A DNA stretch of 64,000 nucleotides, taken from the NCBI GenBank assembly GCA_910589415.1, contig OU342630.1, positions 84,316,186 through 84,380,185 on the forward strand, written 5' to 3'. The translations under genes and the position numbers were made by a program. Below, piece by piece: positions 10,652-24,199 of this stretch. Numbering within the stretch: position 1 is the stretch's first letter; the number at the start of each line of letters is the position of its first letter. This DNA comes from Malachius bipustulatus (taxonomy: Eukaryota > Arthropoda > Insecta > Coleoptera > Melyridae). The notes below the pieces were generated by a model. The model was not told the DNA's origin. It made no database searches and was given only the letters and a program-made list of their open reading frames with translations.

Positions 10652-13600
10652 AAGCAACTGCCGAAAAATAAATACACTTCTCTATTTTCCAAGCCGTTTG
10701 GGCTCAAACTTGCACATTACATAGGCAAAATTTCCCGCTCTTTCCTCCGCTGACGGTTATGTCCTGTTAGAAGGACTGCAATATACGTAAAATCACACTT
10801 ACTCTTTTGGAGCTTGCCAGCAGGCTTTGTGGACGTTCTATCATTAAGCTACGGTAATTGGAACTTTGATGAATATTTAAAGGTAGACAGGAGGTGCCAC
10901 TAGAACACTCTAGTCAAGTTTTTCTCCTCGCAAGCGGTGACTGACATCCTGAATTTAAGGGATGAAATCATGTATCTCGGTATTATATTGCTTGTTGCTG
11001 AAAAACTATTATTACAGAAATTGTTAAGGACGATGCATTTTTTTGAACTATTTTAGAAATATCTAAAAATTAAATTTGTGACGTCATTTTCAGTATTGCC
11101 ATCACTTTGACAATTGAAAATTGCGTCAAATTACGAAAATTAAATCACAATTAAAAAATCTGACCTATTGGATATCGAAATGCAAAGTTCAATTTTTAAT
11201 GTAATATCTCAAAAGAAAAAAAAACAGATTGACATAGAGTATAAAAGAATAATAAACATATTTATGGAATTTGTTCATAATAACATCTACGGGTTCCTTT
11301 GCATGTGAAATAATGAACAATATTCTGGATCGTCTTCGACGACTGTTTACTTTGCTACTAGTGAATCCCGATGTTGAATTAATAACGTTCTTTGGAAAGG
11401 CTCTATTGAATAATCAATTGACGAATGGAAGTATTCTTAAGGAGTCTTGGAGAAAGTCCCCTTAATTATAAAAAGAACAATTTTTCACCATTAAAATGAC
11501 ATGTCAAAGTGATTAGGTACATTTCGTGACATCAGATTAAATTTTTTCTTAGATAGATCAGTCATCAATCACGTTACCAAGAATCATTCATGGGGTGTTT
11601 ACATATCAATTTGTTCTTGTATACTAAAATATGTTCTGGTCAGAGTGATGCTCATCTGTGATTACTGATTATCAATAAAAGATGTGACGAAACCAACATC
11701 TAAGTACAGTTTTACCATGTTTCACTATGACAAATCTGACTTGATATCTACGATCAATACATATCTATAGCTATTCAAGAAGGTAGTGAAAATCATGGAA
11801 GCCGGATAACGTTTATTCAGGTTTTTATGTCTATCTTCGCTCCCAGATGAGCTGCAGGCTGCGAAAACGGGAGATTCCTGTATAGTTCGTCTCGCTGAAT
11901 CAGAAAACGATCACCGCAAGTGGGGTTTGTATTGTATCTAGGGGAGAGAACCCTGTGCGAGTGTGATTTTTGATAGAAACCATAATATACAGCCTAGGGT
12001 TGATACAATAACATTGAGACTGCGGTTATTTGATGACATTTCGGGTTTATGATCCGTGCTTATTTAGAACTATCGTTAGTTTCTTCTACTTGTGAAGAAC
12101 TGGGTTAACGATGACGCTGTGAATTTATTATTCACCAAAAAATAATGGCATCGCTTCTCTCTTTTGTCAACAGAATTAAATTCACTTACTTGCTTTTGGC
12201 TATAATTCAAAAAAATACATGGATGTGTAATGTATTTCAACTTCATAAAACGAATCGTCTCGACAATATAATTGTCTTCCGAGAATAACAAACAGCAGAT
12301 ATGTCAAGACAGATGTTAAATTACAAGGTTCCAAAGTATACCTGATATCAATTTTCAGAAATTGATCCCTTACACAAAATTCTTATTATTGTACCTAGTT
12401 ACTTTAATGAGTGACGCGAGGAATGATGAAATCTTTCAGCGACTTTTTGTCCCAGTTACAGTTAATTCGATTTTGGTTAAATTTTTAGATTATGAAAAAT
12501 TGTGAGAAGTTTAGGAATGATGAAAGTATGAAGCAGCACAGAACGTATATTTTGGAGACCTTGAATAATGGTTTATTTTCAATTTTAGTTTTCCTGGGAG
12601 TCGATGTTACATCTGTGCTTGTCAAAACCCTGCTAATAATAACGTGTGGGCTTGAAGTAACTTCTACATAATTTATACCTACCTACTTATTTTTGTCTAG
12701 ATAGAAAAACACTGTTCTGAAGAAGTTGACCGAGTTTTCTTACACATACGTCTTTTATGTCTTTTATAGCGATATACGTAAGTACAATTATTACATTTAC
12801 AGAACGAATGAGGATGTCATTAATGTAAGAGCAATTTTACGTAATAAATTGGATTCTGCTAATTCTTGTGTAACAATCATTTTATCCTAGAGCCCTCTCA
12901 TAGAGTATCTCATATATGGCTCTACCGAGAATTAATTAATCTGCATTACTCGTAATGCCGTGCTCTAGTTCTGGCTACAGAGCTAGCCCTTCAACCAAAA
13001 TTTACTTTAACTCATTAATACACGGTAAATTATCATTCTTGAAGTGGTTTCATCATGGCGTTTTTCGCTTTGATGCCATATACTCGTAGGTATTCTCTTT
13101 TGCCTTGCTTGTCCTCATATTTACTTTTCTTACACCACATTCTACCATCTACATGAGACACGCTTTGGACGTATTGCTAATATTTTCCAGGAAAAATTAT
13201 AAAGAACAGAAACACAAGAAGTGGTACAACTTATGTACAAAATGTAATAAGCACTACTCTCACTACAACTCTTAGACTTTATTAATAAATATGGACCAAG
13301 ACATAAACACTGAAAAAGAGTTCCGACATCCCTCTCTCTCCAAACAAGACTGTTCAAAACAATGAATGCCAGATCAATAATGAAACTGGCACTTACAATG
13401 AAAGAGCGCAACCTCTCCAGTGTTATTGGTGGGCAATAAACATCGATGGATCCCTTATACCCGTTTTACTTTGCTACATCTGGCAACATGAATGTTTACA
13501 TCCTGTCAGACCGTTTGTTTACATAACACCATAATAAGGGTTCGTGTTTTTCAAACAGTTGTAAGTTCCTTGTTATTTATATTTTCAGCTCTAGCTTTCA

Positions 13601-16600
13601 CTCGTTTTAAGCTTTAATAATTAATTTTTCAATTAAGTTAAAAAAAGTGGCGAAAACGTGTTCTGTTTTTGAGAAAACTTCGAAAGAAGGTAAGTCTATC
13701 AGTTTCCTACGTAAGCAACGCAAAGCCGTCAATCAAAACAAAGTATACATGGTCATGGACGTAGCGTAGTGTAAGTGTTTTATCTTTTAATTTGTGAAAA
13801 CAATTATTGTTTGACAGTTTTTTTTCATTTTCGAAAGCATACATGATGAATACCTACTGAATACTTTGAAAAATGCAACTTGGAAAAATTATTCCATTAA
13901 ATAAATAAAAAATACTGACTTTTTGAAAGTATATTACCTTTTATTATTGTCAACCTCTAATTTAAAATAATCAGAATGTGGAGAGGGGGAATAATATTCA
14001 AACAATATCATCAAAGAATATGAAATAGAAGACTTTGACCCGGTTGCACGAACGTTAAAAAAATTTCAGATTATTACTAATTTTAAGGTGCAAATTTTTA
14101 AAATGTGGTGAACTTTTTCCATGATCTTTCATTTTTTATCGGCAATTAATTCTTCTAAAATTGAGACGAATTCACTCCCAGCAATATCAGAACAAAACTT
14201 TAGTGATACAGGGCATTTTAAAATTAGTGATTAGGTATCTGACATATTTTCAATTAGGTTCGTTTAATTTATTTTTAGAATAAAATCAACTAAATATGTA
14301 AGAAATTGGAAAAATATTTTAGGTACCTACTGATGTATATTGCTTTCAGACTTTCCTATCGATTTTTTATTTGCTAAATTGTTATTACCTTTTTGTACCT
14401 TTTATTTTGTATAGGTAGGTATAAATATATATTTTCTTAATTTAATATCTATTAGTATTCCCATAATTTATGTTTTTTGTAACAAAAACTGCAAATAAAA
14501 TAATAATATTATGAATATTATAATCATTATTATAATTTATGTAATTATTACATTTCCTATAACTGAACTCGAGCGCGCCACTGCCGTTGCGTTCTGTTTG
14601 TTTACGTTTTACGTCGTTCCCCTTACCCCGCCAGAATCAGCATATGAGTGCGAGAGAGAATATCAACAAACCAAAACTGAGTTCAAGCTAAGATAGGGAA
14701 GGCGCGGTCCATATTTATTAATATAGTCTAAGCTACAACTGATATGCGCTCAACCGTTGCAACTCATGATCTGAATCAGCAAGCCTTCTTTCCTCGCATG
14801 ATAACTTTCAGGACATAGTAAGCAAGAAATTAAATATTTAAATATTCGGAAACAGATGACTTACTATTATACTCATCAGTTTTTTTTATCTCTTTGTTTG
14901 TTTTCCGTAGCGGAATAAAGTGATGGAATAAAGAAAGTGACATATATGTACCGCATTCTTCGAAAACTTTTCTAATCGACTTATTTCTGTTTATTACCAT
15001 AGTTTGAGGATTAATTCTTTTTCAGTTTTTCTAGATCTTGGTTTGACCTTTCATATTTAGTTTCTGAACATGAACAAAGAGCCATATTAAAAAAAAATCT
15101 AGCGAGGTTATTTAATATTCATCTTCGTGTTAGATAAGTAAAGACACTTCACAGTAACATCTTTTGCCATACTTAATAATTTGCATAAATTTAGTTTCAC
15201 ATCAATTTTTAACACAATATTTATTATAACTTTCGGATTCAATTAACTATTGGAATATGCTTTCGAGAAAATAGGTACTTCAGTAAATCTTATGTTTTGA
15301 ACGGTCTTGAACGATATTAACACCGAGTTAATTACAATGATAAAGCCGGCAATTAACAAAATAATTATATTAGTCTTCAATATTCAAACTTTGTTTGTAA
15401 ATTTACCTACTTGGGATATAATGAAATTTTCATTGTGTTGAAATCAGCTCTGATGACTTGTCGTTCCGAAAGGATGTTCCCCAGAGTGCCGAGGCATACT
15501 AAACAGGAATATTTTATGAAATAATTAGCCATTCTATTTTCCCTGGGCTCGTAAAGCATTAGTCTAGTTAGCTTGTAATCACGTGACGCACAAGCTCAAT
15601 GAATGCAGCAGTGGTCCGCAATTTTGACAAAGCGGCGCATGGAGAATGTGTTTATTGTCGCTACGGAAGGGAACTTCGGCTCGGCAGTCCTCCTTAATCT
15701 CATGTTTACCCTCCAACTGGCCAGAGCCGGGATTATACATGACGTACGTGACATTCCGGCTCAGAGAGGGAGCCTGCTCAAAAGCGTTATCGTTCCTCCA
15801 CGTTGAACTTTATCATTCGGGTTGATTTTATATTGCATAGTATAATCATTATACTCGTCTATGTTATACCAGAATAGGTAAGGTGTATATTATTACAATG
15901 ACTGAGAAACGGATGTGCAGAAAGGTTACAGATAGGGGCTATCGTGAACAATTTCGAAGTGGCTTTACTTGTGAACTAATAACAAAAAAATATTTTGCTT
16001 TTATCTTGTTGATATTATTATACTATAGACAATAACATCTAATAAAAAAAATAGTAAAGCATAATTTATTGAAACATCTTCACTAATGAGTACGTACCTA
16101 TATAAGATTCTGGGAGAGAGGTCAAAGGAATAAGGACGATATTGGGCACACTCAACTCTTAAATCAGAAAATCAGATATTTTGTTAATAAAACTATTGAT
16201 ATAATTAGTCTATTCTGTGGTAAGTATTGAAAACATAAATTTTATAACTCACATTGACTTCGTAGAAAACAGAGTTGCCCGGCGGCTTTCCTACTTGAAG
16301 CAGCATGTGCTAAGCAAAACAAGAATCAACTAACAGACCAGACCCAAATTAGTGGTTGATCTCATTAAGAACCAAAACAAACGCCCTGGGACCCTATTTC
16401 TGGAATTTGATTCCCTATACTTGGAACCCTATTTACGAATAAAATAAATGGAACTATGATATCTTTAGTAGATAATTTACCTCTGTGAAAGTGCCATTAA
16501 CGCAGAGGGTCAAAATAAACTTCAATATACTTTAATTAGAAGTATTTCACTCACAAACTACGTTATAATAAAACAATAAAGGATGTGAACTATTCGAAGT

Positions 16601-18028
16601 GAGGAAATTAATTAATTATTTGTGGATTGAACGCTGGGTTATTTACTCATTATGTATACGGAACTACTCGAAAAACCTTCTCGTTATTTATTTCACCTCT
16701 TATTGAACACGAATCTTCTACCGAGAAATCTCAATATCCTTTCTGCGACTAAATTTTCACTCCTTCCCCTGCTTGTCGTCGTTGGTCTTATTTCCAATCG
16801 TTGGCCTACGATGTCAATCTCACAACCCGCACAAGGTTTTCCGTAAACCTTAGGGGAAAGTAGCCTATGACGGCATGGTGCTGATGACGGCATACTACCT
16901 CTAAATTCAAGTGTTTGTATTAGCGGGCATTTTTGCAGAATTTGGATAGTCTTGAACGTCTTGAAAAGTAGCTGACCTGAGCCTTTTTTAAAGATATTTA
17001 TATGGAAAGTGTTCATACGACGTGTCGTTTCATTAATCCCTATCAGGTTATGCTCGTTACTCTTCATACTGCTCTATTTCAGAATTTTATTCATGTACCT
17101 ATAATAGAACCGCGATACTTTGAAATAGCATTCCAAGAGTTGTGTTTCCTGATAAATACAACCTGCAACGACTCAAGCTCAATGTGAATCAAAAATTCTC
17201 CAATTCAATACAAAGTGCGACCGAGAAGGAGCTATAGGTACATACAGAAACGACTGTACGACGAATGGGGTATCTGGTAGACTAAACGGAGCTCTGGGAA
17301 ATGACAAAAACTTGATACTACTGATGTTTTGGCCATTACAGAAATCAACACTGCTATGGCATTTCTGTTTAGATATTAGGTGTCAGAGATGTGACGTAGC
17401 CCTAACATACATGGAGCTGGGAGTTTTTATTCACACTCAAAAATCAATATTATTCACTCATGTACCTAATTGATTGCATAGTACTCACAAACTCGCTGTG
17501 CGGTCTGGGACAAATGGGTTCCAGAGATCTTCCTACAGAAAAACTATCGGTTAAAAAGCTAGAAAACCTTGTCAAAGAAACGAAACTTTTTGATTAGCCT
17601 ACTACGTTACAAATTGACTTGTAAGATTATAAACATTACAATAATAATTGTATTTCACCTCTGTATATTATATCTGCATGAAATATTCATCCATATTTTT
17701 CTTTAAATAATACAATTCCTGTGTTTGATTCCCGAGAGATATTAACTTGAGTTCTGCCTTATACCAATCATGCAATTGACATTTGATTTAAAATTTAATA
17801 AATGGGTTTTGCTCAGCAACTGTCGGAGCTTTCGGTGTGTTCTACAATATGAATAGAATCAACATTATGATTTTTTTTCAAAAATGATACCTTGCATTCA
17901 GTAGCAATTAATTAATAGAGGTAGGAACTTTGATGTGAATTACTTCCAATAATAATTAGTGAATAATTATGATTTATATTAAGTAATGTTTAAATTTATG
18001 TTGTTATGTTACACAAATCCTCACCATC
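10652..18028. other. 7.4 kb of AT-rich sequence without a recognised gene
   Basis: I see no domain, RNA gene or clear transposon here. A less AT-rich island at about 15,540-15,810 contains a 67-codon frame (15603-15806, plus strand), and a 124-codon minus-strand frame lies at 16693-17067; neither resembles a family I know. At 13,430-13,690 a GC-richer patch ends in a splice-donor-like AAGGTAAGT, which could be a non-coding first exon but has no other support. GC-richer phrases at 14,560-14,700 may be repeat remnants. Confidence 0.4.
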
Positions 18029-20025
18029 CAATTAGTAGAGAGGGTCTAACTTTCGAACCACCTTGGACTCGAGAATTTTTTTTGATATTTTTTTTCATAA
18101 AGTTGGACCCCCTCTTCATTTTGGTGGCATTTTCAAAAATTTAATCGACGCCCCGGCGGAGAAATGTGCATGCGAAGACATCGGAAATGGTTTTTTTGCA
18201 CATAACTCGCTTAATTCAACTCTGAGCATAGTAAATATCCTTTAAAAAAATGAAGAGCTCTCGAAGACGCGTAATTTGAACTTTGACTGGTCCAAATCGG
18301 TCAAACGGTTCTCGAGATATCGCATTTTCAATTTTAAGGCCCTTCTTCAGGGTTCTGCCGCGGTGCGAATACACCGCCGTCCGTGTTCGCGTGTTTTGCA
18401 TGGAAAAAATCGACTTAGGGACTTAATTTTTTTTTTTTCATCGACAGACAGCAGTGTCCTCAATGATGCCTGAAATTTTGAAGTCGCTAGCTCGATTAGA
18501 GGGGAGGGGGAGGGGAAATCATAATTAAAATTCAAATTGCTATAACTTTCGCTAATATTGGGGCCTCGGGCCCAACCAATGGAAGATGGCACTTTGGAAT
18601 GCCTACTTTAAAATGGTAATTTTTTTTTCGATTCCACCAATTTTGGCAAGATGCCCGCAGAAAAAACGATTTCCCTCCCCCTTTTTTTTCTTAAAACTGT
18701 TTTTTTGCCATGAAAGAAGGGGGTGGGGGTAAACAATTTTTCGTCATCAGACGGGAATTTTTTTTATCTTTGATTTGAGCCCCAGTAGACCTCGATCGGA
18801 CCATTATTAAGGTCACAGGGTCACCAAACGCGTTTGGTCCTGTAGAATGGCAAGGATTAGCGTTAGCGGATTCCGCTACCCGGCATTTTTTAGGGCTAAG
18901 TGTCCCCTTTCAAGATTTTCTTACACCATGTCGCTATCTCAATTAGGGCCTGCACGCGGACGTGATATGTAAACCAATTAATCTAGCGTGTGTGTCTGTG
19001 AGAGAAGAGAGAAAGGAGAGGGAGCGCTAGGCTCCGCCGCCGGCTCTCGCTGCTCCGCGGCTAGATTAATTGGTTTACATATCATGTCCGCGTGCAGGCC
19101 CTAATTGAGATAGCGACATGGGATAAGAAAATCTTGAAAGGGGATACTTAGCCCTAAAAAATGCCGGGTAGCGGAACCCGCTAACCCTAATCCTTGCCAT
19201 TCTACAGGACCAAACGCGTTTGGTGACCCTGTGACCTTAATAATGGTCTGATCGAGGTTTACTGGGGCTCAAATCAAAGATAAAAAAAATTCCCGTCTGA
19301 TGACGAAAAATTTTTTACCCCCACCCTCTCTTTCATGGCAAAAAACCAGTTTTAAGAAAAAAAGGGGGAGGGAAATCGGTTTTTCTGCGGGCATCTTGCC
19401 AATATTGGCGGAATCGAAAAAAAAAATTACTATTTTAAAGTAGGCATTCCAAAGTGCCATCTCCCATTGGTTGGGCCCGAGGCCCCAATATTAGCGAAAG
19501 TTATACAATTTGAATTTTAAATATGATTTCCCCTGCCCCTCCCCCTCTAATCGAGATAGCGACTTCAAAATTTCAGGCATCATTGAGGACACTGCTGTCT
19601 GTCGATGAAAAAAAAAATTAAGTCCCTAAGTCGATTTTTTCCATGCAAAACACGCTAACACGGACGGCGGTGTATTCGCACCGCGGTAGAACCCTGAAGA
19701 AGGGCCTTAAAATTGAAAATGCGGTATCTCGAGAACCGTTTGACCGATTTGGACCAGTCAAAGTTCAAATTACGCGTCTTCGAGAGCTCTTTGTTTTTCG
19801 ACAGGATATTTACTATGCTCAGAGTTGAATTAAGCGAGTTATGTGCAAAAAACCCATTGCCGATGTCTTCGCATACACATTTCTCCGCCAGGGCGTCGAT
19901 TAAATTTTTGAAAATGCCACCAAAATGAAGAGGGGGTCCAACTTTATGAAAAAAAAATCAAAAAAACTTTTCGAGTCCAAGGCGGATGGAGCCTTTTTTT
20001 TTGACAGACCCTCTCCACTAAATTG
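18029..20025. repeat. Giant palindrome 1: about 960-bp inverted repeats around a 72-bp loop
   Basis: The left arm (18029-18987) reappears reverse-complemented at 19060-20025 with only scattered substitutions and small length changes in homopolymers. Shared landmarks include GGACCCCCTCTTCATTTTGG, ACGCGTAATTTGAACTTTGA, the self-complementary ACCAAACGCGTTTGGT (18823-18838 and 19209-19224) and CTAGATTAATTGGTTTACAT at the inner edge. The loop (18988-19059) is a GAGA-rich then GC-rich stretch. Short frames inside are antisense images of each other and not genes. No transposase, terminal TG/CA or clear target duplication seen. Built like a fold-back element; a transcript across it would make nearly 1 kb of double-stranded RNA. 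Confidence 0.93.
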
Positions 20026-21007
20026 AGATAACCCCGTTCTAAAGCTATTGCAGTCGAATAACTGAATGTGTCAGATAAATAGATCAGTATTTTGGGATTT
20101 ATGTTATATAATAAACGTATTGATATACATTCAGTAATAATATAGTTTAGACTCAATTTACTCAAAAACTATGAGGAATTTCGAATATTCATAAGTAGGT
20201 ATATCTTTTTTGGTAAGAAATCTCCATGGAATCCAACGCTGATAAGTAAGGCTTTGTAACTACATGGGCGTATTCTGTATCAAGGCCACCGACGAATTTT
20301 TTTACCTGTGTTTTCTTCGTTCCGCGGGCTCTATATTATAAAAAATAACCTCTTTGCATAAAATTAAAATATTGAGAAATTCCCAAGTTATGCGGCGAGA
20401 AATAAAAAAAATTGTTTTCAACATCCTGTATCTTTTTTTTTCTAAGCTTTTCCGGATTTATGGTTTATGGGAACTTTATTCCTTAAAACAAATCTTCTAT
20501 AAACTGGTAAAGTCCTGCTACAAAAAACAGACTCACCCTTTTTGTCTTGTTTGAAATATTCGAAACATTACGACCCTTTCCACGTGTTTGGGTTTCTCAC
20601 GTTATCCTTTTAAGGTGCAATAATGCAGGAATGCATATTCCTCGAATCTCAACTCAACTCCCAATAAAGATTCCCCCCCACTTATGGTTTGTGAGCTTCT
20701 CATGTAACCTCCTAGGTTCTAGAGCTGTTTTTAACAATGCACCTTCATGCATACAAAGCAGGCAATATATAATCTACCCTTTATAATTCTGATCACGCCT
20801 GTATTAACGGTTTGTAAATTATCGTTGTCTACAACATTGCTGTTACCAGTAATATACATATTACCATCTTCTGAAATATTGGATTAGATACCTTCAAATA
20901 ATTAATTTGCACATTATGTACTTACACAAAAAGATTATTTCCTTATCAGTAATAATTATTGCAGTCTCTAAAAATTTTTGAGAAAAATACTAAAAATTAA
21001 TTTTCCT
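20026..21007. other. No gene recognised
   Basis: AT-rich with short frames only (66 codons at 20354-20554, 79 codons at 20547-20786), none with a recognisable motif. Confidence 0.4.
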
Positions 21008-21027
21008 ATTATTGGGCGCCCAATAAT
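21008..21027. repeat. Perfect 20-bp palindrome
   Basis: ATTATTGGGCGCCCAATAAT reads the same on both strands. It ends four bases before the inverted-repeat element at 21032. Confidence 0.9.
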
Positions 21028-21031
21028 TTAT

Positions 21032-21454
21032 ACAGGTGTCCCATAATTAAAAACGAACTTCGTGGTAGAGGAGGTCGTTCACAACAAAAAAGCACCTTAA
21101 GCAGTGGTCAAATTATTTATAGTTTTCGAACTATGGTACTTATTCGATTTTTGATGAATTTTGTGTGAACAATAAGTGTGATATTTGAGTGTGAAAAAAA
21201 TCAAGAAAAAAATTAATTTCTGGTAAAAACTCAACTGTGATACAAACAAACAAGTTCTAAGGGTTCCTTTTTACCTCTTGGGTTATTTATTCATAACACC
21301 TGAATTCTAACTTCTCCACTATTACGGTGGAAAATGCGTAAAGAAAGATGAATCATGAAAGATGAAGACGTCGCAGGGATTACCCTCGGCTCCCTAATGG
21401 AGCCGAGCTCAAAGATGGTGCACGAGGATGAAAAATGGAAATAGGACACCCTGT
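21032..21454. repeat. Short inverted-repeat element with ACAGG(G)TGTCC ends
   Basis: Left end ACAGGTGTCCCATAATT, right end GGAAATAGGACACCCTGT; the reverse complement of the right end is ACAGGGTGTCCTATTTCC, so about 14 terminal bases pair with a one-base gap. Similar ends occur at 47024-47200 in this window. The 76-codon and 72-codon minus-strand frames inside show no transposase motif. No target duplication confirmed. Likely a miniature inverted-repeat element. Confidence 0.45.
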
Positions 21455-22243
21455 AAGTGGCCAACTTAACGACTGGAAAAAGTGGCACATTACAGTACTG
21501 AAGCCTGAAAAAATAATACAATAAAATAAATACCTAACTAGAACTGTGAAGATTTTATTCTTTAAATGCCTTATCAAAAATAGTAGGCACTGTTTCATTG
21601 TTAATTAATTATTAAAGAAACATTTTCCATGAAATTTTAACTATTATGCATATTGCTTTCTTATTTTTTCTAAACTTTATCTGATTTTTTCATTATTATA
21701 GCTTAGTTACTTTACTTATCTTGGAAGTGTATACTCTTTTTGATGAATAAGAGTCGTTAAGTAAACGTTGAGGAGGTAGCATCCTGAAAATATGAAATAC
21801 TTAATAAGAAAAAAAAATCAATATAGGTATCTCCACCGACACAACTCATTTCAGTCTGAAGACAAAAACTGTTTCGGCTTCGTTAAGGCTCGTCAGTTAG
21901 CCACATGTCGGAAATTATAAGATGTGAGCCAGTCGTCGTTTCTCTTCAAATTAATTTGATTTGTTTTGGTCGAAGCATGATCTAAGGAATTGCCTTTATC
22001 TTCATTTAAAAATACGCGGAAGTATCTGATTAAAATATTTTATTGTCTCACATCAATTTACAAAGTGACCTTTAGTTAACTGAAGGGTATTATACTACTG
22101 CAGTCGAGTGAAAATTTTAGGCGTTTTTATGATCGAAACTTATAAGAAAAGTTTTTTCAGTACCTATTTTTTTATTCTTAAGTAAACTTTGAAATTTTTC
22201 GCTTTGCGTATTTTAAAGCACTCAAGTATACTATTAAAAACCT

Positions 22244-22278
22244 ACACTTATACAATCTATTCGAGATTGTATAAGTGT
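22244..22278. repeat. Perfect 15-bp stem hairpin
   Basis: ACACTTATACAATCT (22244-22258), loop ATTCG, then AGATTGTATAAGTGT (22264-22278). It lies 14 bases left of the fold-back element that begins at 22293. Function unknown. Confidence 0.85.
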
Positions 22279-22292
22279 ATAAGTGTATATTG

Positions 22293-23144
22293 TACCGGGT
22301 GGTCCATCACTTATGTCCACCCCCGAAATAGAGGTTAATTTTTAAGATAAAAAATTGAAACTTTGAGGATTTGTGTAATTAATATAGGACCATATAATGA
22401 CATAATCAGATTAATTATTTTTTTTTTAGTTGAGCTATCAGCGATAAAAAACTGTAATTTGGTGTTAATGTGACCAAAATAAATTCGATTTTTCTTTAAT
22501 ACATCGATAGAAATCAATTAAGAAAATCAAAATCGCTTAAAAGAAATATCAAAAAACTAATTACAAGCCTTTAATTAAATAAAATGCTTAAAATATGGAA
22601 ATGACAGCTAGAATGATTGATTTATGGAAGCAATAAAACTATCAGGATTTTGAAGGGCTGGTATAGCACAAATGTTAAGTAAACATATCCTTAGTAAACA
22701 TTCATAAAAGAAGCCCCATTCGAGTTCAATGGCACATTCTTCTGACTGCTTTGAAGATTATTTATGGTAGGTACCTACCCTCATTAGATTTGTCACTTTT
22801 ATTACTCTACCATATATCAATCATTTTACCTGTCATTTCCATATTTTAAGTATTTTATTTAATTGAAGGCTTGTAATTAGGTTTTTGATATTTATTTTCA
22901 TCAATTTTGATTTTATTGATCCATTTCTATCGGTGTATTAAAGAAAAATCGAATTTATTTTGGTCACATTAACACCAAATTACAGTTTTTTATCGCTGAT
23001 GGCTCAACTATAAAAATAATAATTAATCTGATTATGCCATTATGTGGTCCTATATCAAGTACACAAATCCTCAAAGTTTCAATTTTTTATCTTTAAAATT
23101 AACCTCTATTTCGGGGGTGGACATAAGTGATGGACCACCCGGTA
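22293..23144. repeat. Fold-back element with 348-bp terminal inverted repeats, TA flanked
   Basis: Arms 22293-22640 and 22797-23144 are inverted copies: both read inward from TACCGGGTGGTCCATCACTT through a GGTTAATTTT block, an AATTTGGTGTTAATGTGACC block and an ATGGAAATGACAG block. A 156-bp unmatched centre (22641-22796) holds no coding sequence. The outermost TA on each side may be the target duplication of a Tc1/mariner-type mobilisation, though it also sits inside a near-palindromic end. Non-autonomous; the family is not recognised. Confidence 0.9.
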
Positions 23145-23173
23145 TATTAATTTATATTCACTGGAGTGGGCAT

Positions 23174-23195
23174 AGTAGCAAGGATCCTTGCTACT
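23174..23195. repeat. Perfect 22-bp palindrome
   Basis: AGTAGCAAGGA followed by TCCTTGCTACT, 30 bases right of the fold-back element. No spacer. Not part of a larger repeat that I can see. Confidence 0.9.
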
Positions 23196-24199
23196 CTGTT
23201 ATATTTTATTTTGTAGTTTTTACGTCTATGTAGAAATTATAATAATTTTATAAGGTTGTAAATGAAACGAGTTTTAGAATCAACTGAAATAGTATTCACG
23301 TACAATCATAAGAAACTCACTCATCAACTTTTAGATAATCTATCAGAAAAATTCAACCATATTTTATTTGTTAATATCCACTATACATATAAAGACAAAT
23401 ATTTCAACAGAGTGGCAATATAACACAGATTTTTGTCCCTCAACAGGTGTGAGTATGGCTTTCTCTTGTCCGGATCATCAGCCACAATGTTCAGTCTCAC
23501 TCTTGTTTTTGTTTTGATCCCTTATCGTGGAAATCAGAAGGGTGCTTGATGCCCTCTCCCTATACCTCTGAAGCAAAACAACATTTTATTTCCAGATTAA
23601 ATATGATAAAAGTTGTTTTACAAACTTCTACTAAAATTCATGGATGTATTTTACTTTCGAAAGTAGTTTGATAGAAAAGAAGATTCTGACTTTTTCTCCG
23701 GATCCGGAATTTTCCCTTTGATTAGAATGTTACATTATTGTCAAAGAAATTATGGTCAAAAACTACTAGGATGGTACCTAAATGCGAATGTTCACTTTTT
23801 TTTTGGAGATGCAGCTCTAGGTATATTTGAAAGATTTCGGTATAATTTAGTTCATTAATAATTAAGTAGTATACCTAATTTGATCCACCTACCAAATATC
23901 ATATTGTACTAGGTAGGTAGATGGCTTTTAGATAAAATAGAAAACACTCGGTATGATAAATTAAACAGAGTGTCAATAAATAGGTGTTACAAACTTAAAG
24001 GGTATGTAGGAAATGCAATCAGGCGAAAAATTTACCATAGACATGGGTGGGATAGACAGGATGTTAAATTTCTTCGAAAAAATTACTATTTTTTGAATAT
24101 CTAAAAATAGGCTGAACAGAAAACTATAAATTTTCTACAGTAATGATGTTAATAATTGAAGTACACGATCTGATACACCCAATGAAAAATTATTTATTC
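23196..24199. other. No gene recognised
   Basis: AT-rich, stops in all frames. TAGGTAGG/CCTACCTA tetranucleotide runs, which recur through the window, appear at about 23,880-23,920. Confidence 0.4.

Noticed and set aside
16693..17067. 124-codon minus-strand frame
   Set aside because: No recognisable domain or signal, overlapped by plus-strand frames of similar quality.
18063..19928. Several 60-80 codon frames on both strands inside palindrome 1
   Set aside because: They are mirror images of each other in the inverted arms, rich in Lys/Phe from homopolymers, and match no family.
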